Shown: positions 1-5,932 of the stretch, one piece after another
Numbering within the stretch: the first letter of the stretch is position 1
Layout: each line of letters begins with the position of its first letter
Source of the DNA: CALCCV01 sp964388665
GTDB lineage: Bacteria; Bdellovibrionota; Bdellovibrionia; Bdellovibrionales; Bdellovibrionaceae
Assembly: GCA_964388665.1 (NCBI GenBank)
Contig: CAYMBJ010000090.1
Span: 1 to 14,000 of the forward strand
Reading direction: 5' to 3'
Length of the DNA stretch: 14,000 bases
Position numbers and translations under genes: made by a program
Notes under the pieces: model-generated
The model's database searches: none
The model's input: the letters and a program-made list of their open reading frames with translations, nothing else
Told to the model about the DNA's origin: nothing

Positions 1-48
1 AGGGCACTTCATACGCAGCATAAGTATGTCCACTAGCAAATGGCCTGG

Positions 49-1110
49 TCAGTATTTCACCTTTCGCGAAAGGGAATGTTTCGACTCCATTTGAATTCGG
101 ATCTCTTCTAGAGACAAATGAGTGTACTTTTGTGTCGAAGACAGCGAACTGTGCCCCAACAATTCCTGCAGGTGGCGAAGGTTCATTCCCGACTGCAAAA
201 GATGTGTGGCGTAGCTGTGCCTTAAAGCATGGGGATGTAGCGGTTTCATCAGATTTGCGCCTATGCCGGCTTGGCGAATCCAGTCATAGGCTTTTCGCGT
301 GCTCAAGCCCTTTTCGCCCCATAGCGAAGCGCTCTTTCCATTCACAGTTCCCACTGCGGGCACTCTGTGTTGACGGTGTTTTTGAAGGTGAACGTGCATT
401 AAAGGCAGGATCGGCACCAATCGGTGCTTGCCGCCCTTTCCCCGCACATGAATTTGCCCTAAAGAAAAATCGATGTCCGCCCAAGACAGGGAGCAGGCTT
501 CAAAGACGCGCAGGCCCGCCGTGTAAAGAAGCAAAAATAGCATTTTTCGTGAATGAGCTTCCTGCTTTTGGAGGTCATTGGCGGCTTGCTGCTGGGTGAG
601 TTGAGAGAGGTGCTCGAGTACGGCGATGGCCTCGTCCACTCCCAGGAAATGAGGGATTTTTTTCTGGGCGCGGGGGCCCTGCAAACGGTGACTCAAATCC
701 GTTGGGGTGACTCCCTCTTGGTACAGCCAAGAAAAGAAGCTCTTTATTACAGCAACTTTGCGCAGTCGAGTGGCTGCGGCGGGTGCACTTCCTGGGCGCC
801 CATTCCTTCTTTGACTTCCAGATCTCATTTTGCTTCCGGACCTAATATTTATGGAGGTCAGAGCAACGCCTAAAAGTGAAGACGAAAAATCATCGGGCAA
901 GGTGGGGAGCTCATCTGAAAAACTTTCTGGGTTGACTACATCTTGAGCAATCGGCCCATTTTTGCCTACATCTTTAGCATGTAAAGAGTTCACATAAAGT
1001 TGGTGCAACTCAAATTTATAGGCTCTCAGTGTGTGGGGCGAGGCAGATTTAATAAATTCCAAATATTTTATGTATTTAGATATTAGCTCTGGCAAGTTTG
1101 TTGCGTCCAA
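49..1110 (-). CDS. xerC: XerC/XerD-type tyrosine recombinase
   Basis: Site-specific recombinase of the phage-integrase family; family members resolve chromosome dimers at dif in the cytoplasm. The C-terminal catalytic domain is complete: Arg201 (TAGLR), Lys225 (GKGGK), His294 and Arg297 (HALRH), His320 (LLGH) and nucleophile Tyr329 (QKYTH). The N-terminal DNA-binding domain starts with a typical ASPHTLRAY helix (residues 23-31), but the stretch from about 42 to 113 is far longer than in ordinary Xer proteins and is rich in Ser, Gly, Arg and Asn. Total length is 353 residues against about 300 for XerC/XerD. The start is TTG; AGGAG lies five bases upstream and no ATG occurs before residue 95. 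It is transcribed away from the sigma-54 activator gene. XerC versus XerD cannot be settled from sequence alone, and no dif site was seen. Recombinase call very sure, symbol tentative. Confidence 0.9.
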   Translation of the reverse strand: MDATNLPELISKYIKYLEFIKSASPHTLRAYKFELHQLYVNSLHAKDVGKNGPIAQDVVNPESFSDELPTLPDDFSSSLLGVALTSINIRSGSKMRSGSQRRNGRPGSAPAAATRLRKVAVIKSFFSWLYQEGVTPTDLSHRLQGPRAQKKIPHFLGVDEAIAVLEHLSQLTQQQAANDLQKQEAHSRKMLFLLLYTAGLRVFEACSLSWADIDFSLGQIHVRGKGGKHRLVPILPLMHVHLQKHRQHRVPAVGTVNGKSASLWGEKGLSTRKAYDWIRQAGIGANLMKPLHPHALRHSYATHLLQSGMNLRHLQELLGHSSLSSTQKYTHLSLEEIRIQMESKHSLSRKVKY

Positions 1111-1176
1111 CGGGACTCCTAGGTGCTCTTATTTTGAGCTGTTGTTGGCAGTTTTCTATGGTCCTGCAATAATTTC

Positions 1177-1206
1177 TTGCATTTATTTCAGGACCTAGGG
1201 CATAAT
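1177..1206 (+). promoter_or_regulatory. possible sigma-70 promoter of the sigma-54 activator gene
   Basis: TTGCAT at 1177-1182 and CATAAT at 1201-1206 are separated by 18 bases. The -10 box matches the consensus at five of six positions, the -35 box only at three. Transcription would begin near 1213, leaving about 75 bases of leader before the preferred ATG at 1288 and arguing against a start at 1219. No sigma-54 promoter is visible here. Inference from consensus only. Confidence 0.35.
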
Positions 1207-1287
1207 GCGCAGCAGTAGATGTGTTGCAGAATGAGACGTTCCTTTTTTTCACGTCGTCAGATCCTGCACACTAGAAAGGCAGTACGT

Positions 1288-2361
1288 ATGAGTGATATCT
1301 CCAATCCTACGACCATATTACCGACTCCGCAAAGTTCTGATCAAGTTTTCTGGGGCAAGTCCTCGACCAAAGAAAAGGAAAGCAGCAAAGAAAGAGTGAT
1401 TGTCTATCAGTCTGACATTATGGGTCAGATGTTAAAGATGATCGAACGTGTGGCGCCATCGCAGGCCAATATTCTGGTACTGGGTGAGTCAGGTACGGGA
1501 AAAGAGCTAATCGCAAGATCTGTCCATGAAAAATCAAATCGCGGCAACAAGCCTTTTGTTGCCATCAACTGCGGCGCCTTGCGCGAGACGCTTCTCGAGA
1601 GTGAGCTATTTGGTCACGAGAAAGGTTCTTTCACTGGAGCCTATACGCGAAAAATTGGTTTAGCAGAGGCGGCCAATGGCGGAACACTGTTTCTCGATGA
1701 AATTGGCGAGTTAACGCCGGGAATTCAGGCCAAGCTTTTGCGTTTCTTGCAAGAGGGTGAAATCTATCGTGTTGGTGGTAAAGAGCCCATCAAGGTGGAC
1801 ATTCGTATTATTTCGGCTACGAATCGCGATCTAGAAGCCGAAGTGAACAAAGGAAATTTTCGTGAGGATCTGTACTATCGTATCAACACGATCGTGATCT
1901 CTGCACCGCCACTGCGTCGGCGCAAAGAGGACATTGTGCCCTTGGTACAGTACTTTCTTGCTAAATCAACGCATGCCTATTTAAATCGTGGCCGCGTAAT
2001 CTCTGAAGATGCCATGAAATCTTTGATGGCTTATGAGTGGCCAGGCAACATTCGTGAATTACAAAATCTTTGTGAGCGTCTGCAGATTCTGTGTGAAGGC
2101 CACACAATCATGGTCAGTGACCTTCCAGAGCAGATTCGTAATCCCGAGCCAACTGAAAGTTCCATTGAATACGATCCATCGCTGAGTTTGTATGAATTGG
2201 AAAAGCGATATATCTTGAAGGCGCTCAATCACTATGGTGGCAACAAGACTCAGGCCGCTAATAATCTTGGAATCACCATCAAGACTCTTTACAACAAGCT
2301 TCATGAATATGGCGAGTTTGACAAATACGCTGTGCATTCCAAGCCAATGCCGAACTCATAG
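1288..2361 (+). CDS. sigma-54-dependent activator without receiver domain
   Basis: Enhancer-binding AAA+ ATPase that remodels sigma-54 RNA polymerase. Counting from ATG 1288 (357 residues): a short N-terminal tail of about 35 residues, Walker A GESGTGKE at 66-73, the sigma-54 contact loop GSFTGA at 113-118 (Ser in place of the usual Ala), Walker B GGTLFLDE at 131-138, the FREDLYYR region near 191-198, and a Fis-type helix-turn-helix (KTQAANNLGITIKTLYNKL) near residues 320-338. There is no receiver, GAF or PAS domain, so it resembles PspF-like single-module activators, and control must come from a partner protein or from expression level. An ATG at 1219 in the same frame adds a basic 23-residue extension, but 1288 has AAAGG eight bases upstream and is better placed. 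A strong terminator follows 17 bases after the stop. Family certain, target genes unknown. Confidence 0.93.
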   Translation: MSDISNPTTILPTPQSSDQVFWGKSSTKEKESSKERVIVYQSDIMGQMLKMIERVAPSQANILVLGESGTGKELIARSVHEKSNRGNKPFVAINCGALRETLLESELFGHEKGSFTGAYTRKIGLAEAANGGTLFLDEIGELTPGIQAKLLRFLQEGEIYRVGGKEPIKVDIRIISATNRDLEAEVNKGNFREDLYYRINTIVISAPPLRRRKEDIVPLVQYFLAKSTHAYLNRGRVISEDAMKSLMAYEWPGNIRELQNLCERLQILCEGHTIMVSDLPEQIRNPEPTESSIEYDPSLSLYELEKRYILKALNHYGGNKTQAANNLGITIKTLYNKLHEYGEFDKYAVHSKPMPNS

Positions 2362-2378
2362 TCATACCAATGACAAAT

Positions 2379-2408
2379 AAAAAAAGGGCCCGAAAGGGCC
2401 CTTTTTTT
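2379..2408. terminator. symmetrical rho-independent terminator
   Basis: Seven A, GGGCCC, a GAAA tetraloop, GGGCCC and seven T form a perfect stem with a U-tract on either strand. It lies just after the sigma-54 activator gene on the plus strand and about 50 bases beyond the small minus-strand ORF, so it can serve both converging transcription units. Confidence 0.92.
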
Positions 2409-2411
2409 ATG

Positions 2412-2447
2412 AAGGTCAATCGTTTCAAAAATGAAAAAATTGACTTT
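2412..2447. repeat. imperfect inverted repeat beside the terminator
   Basis: Arms at 2412-2426 and 2433-2447 pair over 15 bases with three mismatches or wobbles around a six-base loop. The core is GTCAAT ... ATTGAC. It could be an added 3' end structure for the minus-strand transcript or a protein-binding site. No T-tract follows, so it is probably not an independent terminator. Confidence 0.35.
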
Positions 2448-2458
2448 GGATGATTCAG

Positions 2459-2548
2459 CTAAATAAATTTGCGCTCGCTATACGAGAGTTCTAGTGCTTT
2501 GTCAGGAAAGTTTTTTCGTTGTTGCTTCGTCGTCGCGGTATTATTCAT
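2459..2548 (-). CDS. possible 29-residue small protein
   Basis: ATG at 2548-2546 reads 29 codons to TAG at 2461-2459. The product is hydrophilic and fairly basic (starts MNNTATTKQQRKNF, ends SYSERKFI), with no membrane segment, signal peptide or recognisable domain. The reason to take it seriously is a very strong ribosome-binding site, GAGGAGG at 2562-2556, seven bases before the ATG. It starts 60 bases downstream of the histone-like gene on the same strand and could be cotranscribed with it. Both the ribosome-binding site and the ATG lie in the loop of a long inverted repeat, and the distal arm encodes residues 11-19. I do not recognise the peptide. It could be a genuine small protein, a leader peptide, or an accident of a structured 3' region. 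Confidence 0.45.
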   Translation of the reverse strand: MNNTATTKQQRKNFPDKALELSYSERKFI

Positions 2549-2596
2549 ACAGCTTCCTCCTCGCGTCTAGAAAAAACTTTCCTGACAAAGCACTAG
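2491..2596. repeat. 27-bp perfect inverted repeat with 52-base loop
   Basis: The arm at 2491-2517 (starting CTAGTGCTTTGTCAGG) is the exact reverse complement of 2570-2596; pairing stops immediately on both sides. The loop, 2518-2569, holds the ribosome-binding site and start of the small minus-strand ORF. No flanking target duplication is evident, so a miniature transposable element is possible but unsupported. On the minus-strand transcript the arms would fold into a long hairpin right after the histone-like gene, which could protect its 3' end, attract RNase III, or control the small ORF. Confidence 0.9.
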
Positions 2597-2608
2597 TAAA
2601 AGGGGCTT

Positions 2609-3244
2609 CTAGAAGTAACCCTCCTCGCCATCATCATCTTCATCGTCGTCTTCTTCGTCTTCAGTCGCAGGCACGAGTTTATGTCCAGAAGTATCATCTT
2701 CCTCGTCTTCATCATCGCTGTCATCTTCATCGTCAGAATCCTCAAGATCATCAAAAGATTCGTCATCGTCAGACCAGTCGTCATCTGAGGAGCTGACAAC
2801 TTCATCTTCGATTTCAAGATCGTCATCGGCATCTAGGTCAAATGATTCCGCTGTATCCTCAAGATCATCCATATCGGAGTCGGCGCTGCCAAAACTTCCA
2901 ATGGCGATTCCCATAGCGGCGGCTCCCAAGGTCTTTTTGTTGTCATCCTTAGCTGACTTAGACGTGGTGGCTGCTTTTGCCGAAGACTTTTTTGCTGGCG
3001 CTTTTTTAGAAGCGGTCTTCTTAGCGGTCTTTTTAGTCGCAGCTTTCTTGCTGACTGTCTTTTTAGAAGCTACCTTTTTGGTCGCAGCTTTCTTTGTTGC
3101 TTTCTTGGCGGCCTTTTTGGTTGCGGCTTTTTTGGTCGCCTTCTTAGCAGTTTTTTTTGCTACTTTCTTCTTAGAAGCGGCCTTTTTAGGTGCGGCTTTT
3201 TTTGTGGTTGCCTTTTTGCTCACTTTTTTCTTCTTTTTCGCCAT
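2609..3244 (-). CDS. histone H1-like protein with acidic C-terminal half
   Basis: The 211-residue protein divides sharply by charge. Residues 2-100 are almost entirely Lys, Ala, Thr and Ser in repeats such as KKAATKKA, as in histone H1 tails and bacterial H1-like DNA-binding proteins. Residues 107-120 are an uncharged hinge rich in Gly, Ala and Ile. Residues 121-211 are dominated by Asp, Glu and Ser with a few aromatic residues (Trp157, Phe164, C-terminal Tyr-Phe). The basic half probably binds DNA or RNA without sequence preference; the acidic half may shield it, bind partners or self-associate. No folded domain is seen. The start is supported by AAGGAG upstream of ATG 3244. Homology assigned to repeats of this composition is unreliable, so the role as a nucleoid protein is inference. 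Confidence 0.85.
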   Translation of the reverse strand: MAKKKKKVSKKATTKKAAPKKAASKKKVAKKTAKKATKKAATKKAAKKATKKAATKKVASKKTVSKKAATKKTAKKTASKKAPAKKSSAKAATTSKSAKDDNKKTLGAAAMGIAIGSFGSADSDMDDLEDTAESFDLDADDDLEIEDEVVSSSDDDWSDDDESFDDLEDSDDEDDSDDEDEEDDTSGHKLVPATEDEEDDDEDDDGEEGYF

Positions 3245-3329
3245 TTATTTAGCTCCTTCATTATCAAAATTGGAAAAATACAAACGACTTGCTTTGCCTG
3301 CGCAAGATCACCTGTAACTTTGATATAGA

Positions 3330-3348
3330 AAGGATGCAAAACATCCTT
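3330..3348 (-). terminator. weak hairpin at the end of the lipoprotein gene
   Basis: On the minus strand AAGGATG, TTTTG and CATCCTT form a seven-base stem overlapping the stop codon of the lipoprotein gene, followed by TCTAT. The U-tract is poor, so it may be a weak or partial terminator that lets some transcription run into the histone-like gene. Confidence 0.4.
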
Positions 3349-4183
3349 ATAGGGAGTCAAGTCTTTCGATGGTGTTTGACCATTCCTTAAGAAGAATCTT
3401 TAGAGGTTCTGGAAGATCGACTTTGATCAAAAAAACAGAGTTGCCATCTTCGCCCTCTATGAGACCAATAGAACCAAACCTTAACAGAGTCTGTTTTTCT
3501 ATCAATGGCAGGGTTAAGCCAAAGATGTGCTGAGTGGGCAAGGCTAAGGACAAAATGAAGGAGCTGTTTTGGAAGCTAATCTGCAGGTCATTGCTTTCAA
3601 AGAGCGTTGTGGTTTGACCTGGCATCTGGAGCCACTGGAGTCCTCCCAAAAGTTTTGACTGAATTTGAGTCGCATGCATTGGCCAGTTGCTAACGCCACG
3701 CATCGCTGCTGCGAGGGGAATTTTTATATGAATTTGGTCATCAATGGTGGTTGGATCATTGAGAAAGTTAGAAATCGTCACTCCTTTTAATTGCGGTGGC
3801 GAAATCTCGAAGGGCTGCATATATTTTGCCGAGGCAAAGGGCACAGAAAATATCAGGAGTCGTTTAGCAAGGTCTATTTGGAAAATCTCTTTATCTTTAT
3901 AAACACCATTCTGAACGATTCCGGTAAAACTCAAAACTCGAAGCTGGTTTTCGATTTTTACAAGCTCCTCCATTAGCATCGCCTTTTCACGTTCTTTTGC
4001 CGTAAGTTCTGACGGTGAATTGTGCGAGTTATTGGTAGAGCCGCCTTTCAAAAGATTCGATGAATTGGCATCAAATTGTGTGCGACCACAACCTGTGGTC
4101 AGGGTCCAAGCAAGCAAGAATGTTGCTATTAGAAAATAGGACTTCAGATGCTTCAATAAAGTTTTGCTTTTCAAAGTGATCAT
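3347..4183 (-). CDS. probable lipoprotein of unknown function
   Basis: I do not recognise the family. From ATG 4183 the protein has 278 residues. It opens with a basic n-region (MITLKSKTLLKHLK), a hydrophobic stretch (YFLIATFLLAWTL) and TTGC, a plausible though atypical lipobox because Thr rather than Leu is at -3. A Ser/Asn-rich linker follows the cysteine, then a short charged helix (ELTAKEREKAMLMEELVKIE), then a mostly beta-type globular region. It should sit in the envelope as a lipid-anchored protein. An in-frame ATG at 4258 is rejected because the reading would run into the terminator hairpin of the upstream flagellin gene; GGAG lies twelve bases before the ATG at 4183. It is transcribed in the same direction as the flagellin gene but separated by that terminator, so it probably has its own promoter. 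Confidence 0.72.
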   Translation of the reverse strand: MITLKSKTLLKHLKSYFLIATFLLAWTLTTGCGRTQFDANSSNLLKGGSTNNSHNSPSELTAKEREKAMLMEELVKIENQLRVLSFTGIVQNGVYKDKEIFQIDLAKRLLIFSVPFASAKYMQPFEISPPQLKGVTISNFLNDPTTIDDQIHIKIPLAAAMRGVSNWPMHATQIQSKLLGGLQWLQMPGQTTTLFESNDLQISFQNSSFILSLALPTQHIFGLTLPLIEKQTLLRFGSIGLIEGEDGNSVFLIKVDLPEPLKILLKEWSNTIERLDSL

Positions 4184-4218
4184 AACTATATGGATCTCCA
4201 GTGCTGACGGCGCTTTAC

Positions 4219-4257
4219 AAAAAATGCCTAGAGCTTCAAAGAGCGAAGCTCTAGGCA
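4219..4257 (-). terminator. flagellin gene terminator
   Basis: Read on the minus strand, a perfect 13-bp stem (TGCCTAGAGCTTC with its complement, seven-base loop) is followed by six T. It lies 23 bases beyond the flagellin stop codon. Strong rho-independent terminator, expected for an abundant transcript. Confidence 0.93.
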
Positions 4258-4280
4258 TACGTAGTGTTTTGTAGTAAGAA

Positions 4281-5114
4281 TTAGCCGATCAACTTAAGTG
4301 CCAATTGGTTGCTTTGATTGGCTTGGGCCAAAGTTGCGGTACCAGCTTGCAACAGTATATTGTTACGAGTCAGCTCCGAAGAGGCCATGGCCACGTCTGT
4401 GTCACGGATTCGGCTGTTCGCAGCACTTAAGTTCTCCTCAGTGACTCCCAAGTTGTCGACAGTAGAAGTCAGTCGATTTTGCAAGGCTCCCAGATTGGCG
4501 CGAATCTCATTGACGCGATTTTGGGCGGCATCAAGATCTTGCAGGCCGACTTGAGCGCCTTCCTTACCCATGTAATCTAGACCCGAAAGACCGAGTGCAT
4601 CGATGGTCGCAATGTTATTGGCGGCATCAAAAGAGATTCGATCTTCTTCTGCATTGTTGAAAAGGCCCACTTGAAAGTCAAAAGCGGGAGTTGATCCATC
4701 TAGTAACTTGGTAGTTCCCCACGTGGTGACCGCCGAGATACGTTGCATCTCCTCTTTCAGTTGCTCCACCTCTTTGTTGACAAATCCTCTTTCGACATCG
4801 CCGATGGTGTCAGAAGAGGCCTGGATTCCCAACTCACGAAGACGGATGATGATGTTTGAAATTTCGTTCAAACCACCTTCAGCCGTTTGTACCATCGAGA
4901 TACCGTCGTTGGCATTTCGTGAAGCTTGGCGAGCCGATCGGATTTGGGCCTTTAAACCCTCTGAAATCGCCAAACCTGCCGCATCGTCAGCCGCAATGTT
5001 GATGCGACTTCCTGATGCCAACTGACCCATTGATTTGTTCATGACACGTTGGCTTCCCACTAAGTTTCGTTGCGCGTTGATTGCAGCAATGTTCGTTGTG
5101 ACTCTCATTCCCAT
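4281..5114 (-). CDS. fliC: flagellin
   Basis: Filament subunit exported by the flagellar type III system. The N-terminal D0/D1 region (residues 1-140) carries the classic signature: TTNIAAINAQRNL, LASGSRINIAADDAAGLAIS (about 32-51), NDGISMVQTAEGGLNEI and RLRELGIQAS. The C-terminal D1/D0 region (about 195-277) contains GALQNRL, NLSAANSRIRDTD and an end in QSNQLALKLIG. Between them are only about 50 residues, so the surface-exposed D2/D3 domains are missing; length 277 fits compact flagellins such as those of Bdellovibrio. GGAGG nine bases before ATG 5114 supports this start; ATG 5108 (third codon) is an alternative. No flagellar neighbours are in the window, and the gene has its own terminator and a long leader, so it is probably monocistronic. 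It may be one of several paralogues. Confidence 0.97.
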   Translation of the reverse strand: MGMRVTTNIAAINAQRNLVGSQRVMNKSMGQLASGSRINIAADDAAGLAISEGLKAQIRSARQASRNANDGISMVQTAEGGLNEISNIIIRLRELGIQASSDTIGDVERGFVNKEVEQLKEEMQRISAVTTWGTTKLLDGSTPAFDFQVGLFNNAEEDRISFDAANNIATIDALGLSGLDYMGKEGAQVGLQDLDAAQNRVNEIRANLGALQNRLTSTVDNLGVTEENLSAANSRIRDTDVAMASSELTRNNILLQAGTATLAQANQSNQLALKLIG

Positions 5115-5148
5115 TTTGTAGTTCCTCCATTAAAAATTAATTAAATAT

Positions 5149-5166
5149 TTATCTGTCAAAGTTCAT
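5149..5166 (-). promoter_or_regulatory. five-codon upstream reading frame in the flagellin leader
   Basis: A near-ideal ribosome-binding site, AAGGAGGATAT, is directly followed by ATG at 5166-5164 and a frame encoding MNFDR before TAA. The stop lies 34 bases upstream of the flagellin ATG, with an A/T-rich stretch between. It may be a leader peptide or a ribosome standby/protection site; chance cannot be excluded. Confidence 0.35.
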
Positions 5167-5187
5167 ATATCCTCCTTGAGCAATTTA

Positions 5188-5206
5188 GAGATGCTTGTCT
5201 CATCTC
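5188..5206. repeat. small hairpin in the flagellin leader
   Basis: GAGATG and CATCTC flank a seven-base loop. It lies just upstream of the ribosome-binding site of the five-codon frame. No T-tract follows on the minus strand, so this is a leader structure candidate and not a terminator. Confidence 0.4.
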
Positions 5207-5230
5207 CACCGGCATCCAAGCCTAAGTTTC

Positions 5231-5248
5231 GCCAAAATCGATTTTGGC
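5231..5248. repeat. 18-bp perfect palindrome upstream of flagellin
   Basis: GCCAAAATCGATTTTGGC reads the same on both strands, with no loop. It lies about 117 bases before the flagellin ATG. The form suits a dimeric regulator operator or a stem near the transcript 5' end. No confident promoter was found nearby; a GCCGGTGG box with an upstream GAAA at 13 bases spacing (near 5208-5230) is only a weak sigma-28 resemblance. Confidence 0.5.
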
Positions 5249-5369
5249 TGGTATTATTTCAGATCCTTTTGAAATTTCGTCCTTGAACCTCCTTCACTGT
5301 TTTTAAGAGAATCTGACCTCAATTCCCTTGGCTCATCCTGATACCATGTTGTTATTCACGTCTCATTTT

Positions 5370-5460
5370 TTGACGTATCAAAATGTTGACATGACTCTAT
5401 TCGGGACGTACCGCGATTTCTTGACAGGCCCTATGGACAGAAAAAGTCAAAGATTTGACA
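5370..5460. promoter_or_regulatory. cluster of TTGAC-containing sites, possible operators
   Basis: TTGACG at 5370 and TTGACA at 5386, 5421 and 5455 (plus strand) fall within 91 bases; the last three are 35 and 34 bases apart. Two sit in inverted repeats: TTGACGTATCAA (5370-5381) and GTCAAAGATTTGAC (5446-5459). None has a good -10 box at normal spacing, so they look more like regulator sites than promoters. They lie 256-346 bases upstream of the flagellin ATG in a 454-base stretch (5115-5568) with no gene other than the leader elements listed separately. Confidence 0.35.
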
Positions 5461-5476
5461 TATGACGCAGAACTCT

Positions 5477-5490
5477 GCCTTGGCCAAGGC
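5477..5490. repeat. 14-bp palindrome
   Basis: GCCTTGGCCAAGGC is perfectly self-complementary and lies between the operator-like cluster and the end of the small cysteine-protein gene. There is no U-tract on the minus strand, so a terminator role is doubtful. Confidence 0.35.
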
Positions 5491-5529
5491 TTGAAAAATT
5501 AAATTCCGGACTACGATTAGGGGATCATC

Positions 5530-5563
5530 TCTGGGAAAGGATTTGAGTCTGGGAAAGGATTTG
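5530..5563. repeat. two-copy tandem repeat, 18-bp period
   Basis: The 16-base unit TCTGGGAAAGGATTTG occurs at 5530-5545 and 5548-5563, separated by AG. It begins six bases beyond the stop codon of the small cysteine-protein gene and probably arose by slippage. Confidence 0.85.
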
Positions 5564-5568
5564 CGAGT

Positions 5569-5817
5569 CTAGAAAATTTCAATAAAACGGCAAAAGGCAA
5601 TCTTGCCGCGTAGTTCATAGCTAGAAAGTTGGGTCTGGCGTCGATGGTTTTTGGCATTGTATCCCAAGGAGCAGGACTCAAGGCCTGTTGAAAAGTGGGC
5701 ACAGTCTTCACAGGCGCTGAGCAGCGAATAGCGCATATAATCGCCAGGGTGAATGGCGTCAGTCTTGATACTGGGCTTGAGGAGTTTTTTAGAGCGAGTC
5801 TTCGTGGCCATAAGCAT
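5569..5817 (-). CDS. small four-cysteine protein, possible metal site
   Basis: An 82-residue protein with a basic N-terminus (TKTRSKKLLKPSIK) and four cysteines, Cys36, Cys39, Cys49 and Cys76, in the pattern C-x2-C-x9-C-x26-C. The end reads GKIAFCRFIEIF. Such spacing suits a zinc or iron-sulphur site, but I do not recognise a named family. The cysteine pattern and the well-formed ending make this frame more believable than the overlapping 116-residue frame at 5517-5867. ATG 5817 and ATG 5811 are both possible; neither has a good ribosome-binding site, and an in-frame TAG lies six codons upstream. It diverges from clpB across 115 bases that must hold both promoters. Function unknown. Confidence 0.65.
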   Translation of the reverse strand: MLMATKTRSKKLLKPSIKTDAIHPGDYMRYSLLSACEDCAHFSTGLESCSLGYNAKNHRRQTQLSSYELRGKIAFCRFIEIF

Positions 5818-5932
5818 CGGTTTCGCAGATCTCTAAATACTTGGCAAGCAGATTGACAATTTCTCATTACACATCAGATTGAAGGGGCGGGATATTTTTT
5901 ATGTGACCTACTCTGATTTATAAGGAGATGAG

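Noticed and set aside
1..12. Minus-strand ATG at 12-10 beginning MKCP, possibly the start of a gene downstream of the recombinase
   Set aside because: Four codons only, no ribosome-binding site; it recalls NrdR-like zinc-ribbon starts but cannot be supported.
132..599. Plus-strand frame of 155 residues opposite the recombinase gene
   Set aside because: Antisense of a well-supported recombinase; no motif and no ribosome-binding site.
1219..1287. Upstream ATG 1219 for the sigma-54 activator
   Set aside because: Extension is short, Arg/Cys-rich and without a domain; 1288 has a better ribosome-binding site and the candidate promoter leaves almost no leader for 1219.
2901..3317. Plus-strand frame of 138 residues, almost all Phe, Ala, Val and Leu, resembling a membrane protein
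   Set aside because: It is the antisense of the Lys/Ala repeats of the histone-like gene; AAG/AAA and GCx codons read backward give Phe, Leu and Ala. No separate ribosome-binding site or domain.
4184..4258. Longer start (ATG 4258) for the lipoprotein gene
   Set aside because: It would begin next to the flagellin terminator stem and place 25 residues in front of a clear signal peptide.
5517..5867. Minus-strand frame of 116 residues overlapping the four-cysteine gene
   Set aside because: Irregular composition, no motif, and it ends in the translated tandem repeat (NPFPDSNPFP). The overlapping 82-residue frame has an ordered cysteine pattern and a cleaner end.
5818..5932. Heat-shock control elements (CIRCE or sigma-32 promoter) upstream of clpB
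   Set aside because: No TTAGCACTC/GAGTGCTAA repeat and no CCCCAT box at suitable distance from TTGAAG; only a lone TTGACA with a poor -10 box.
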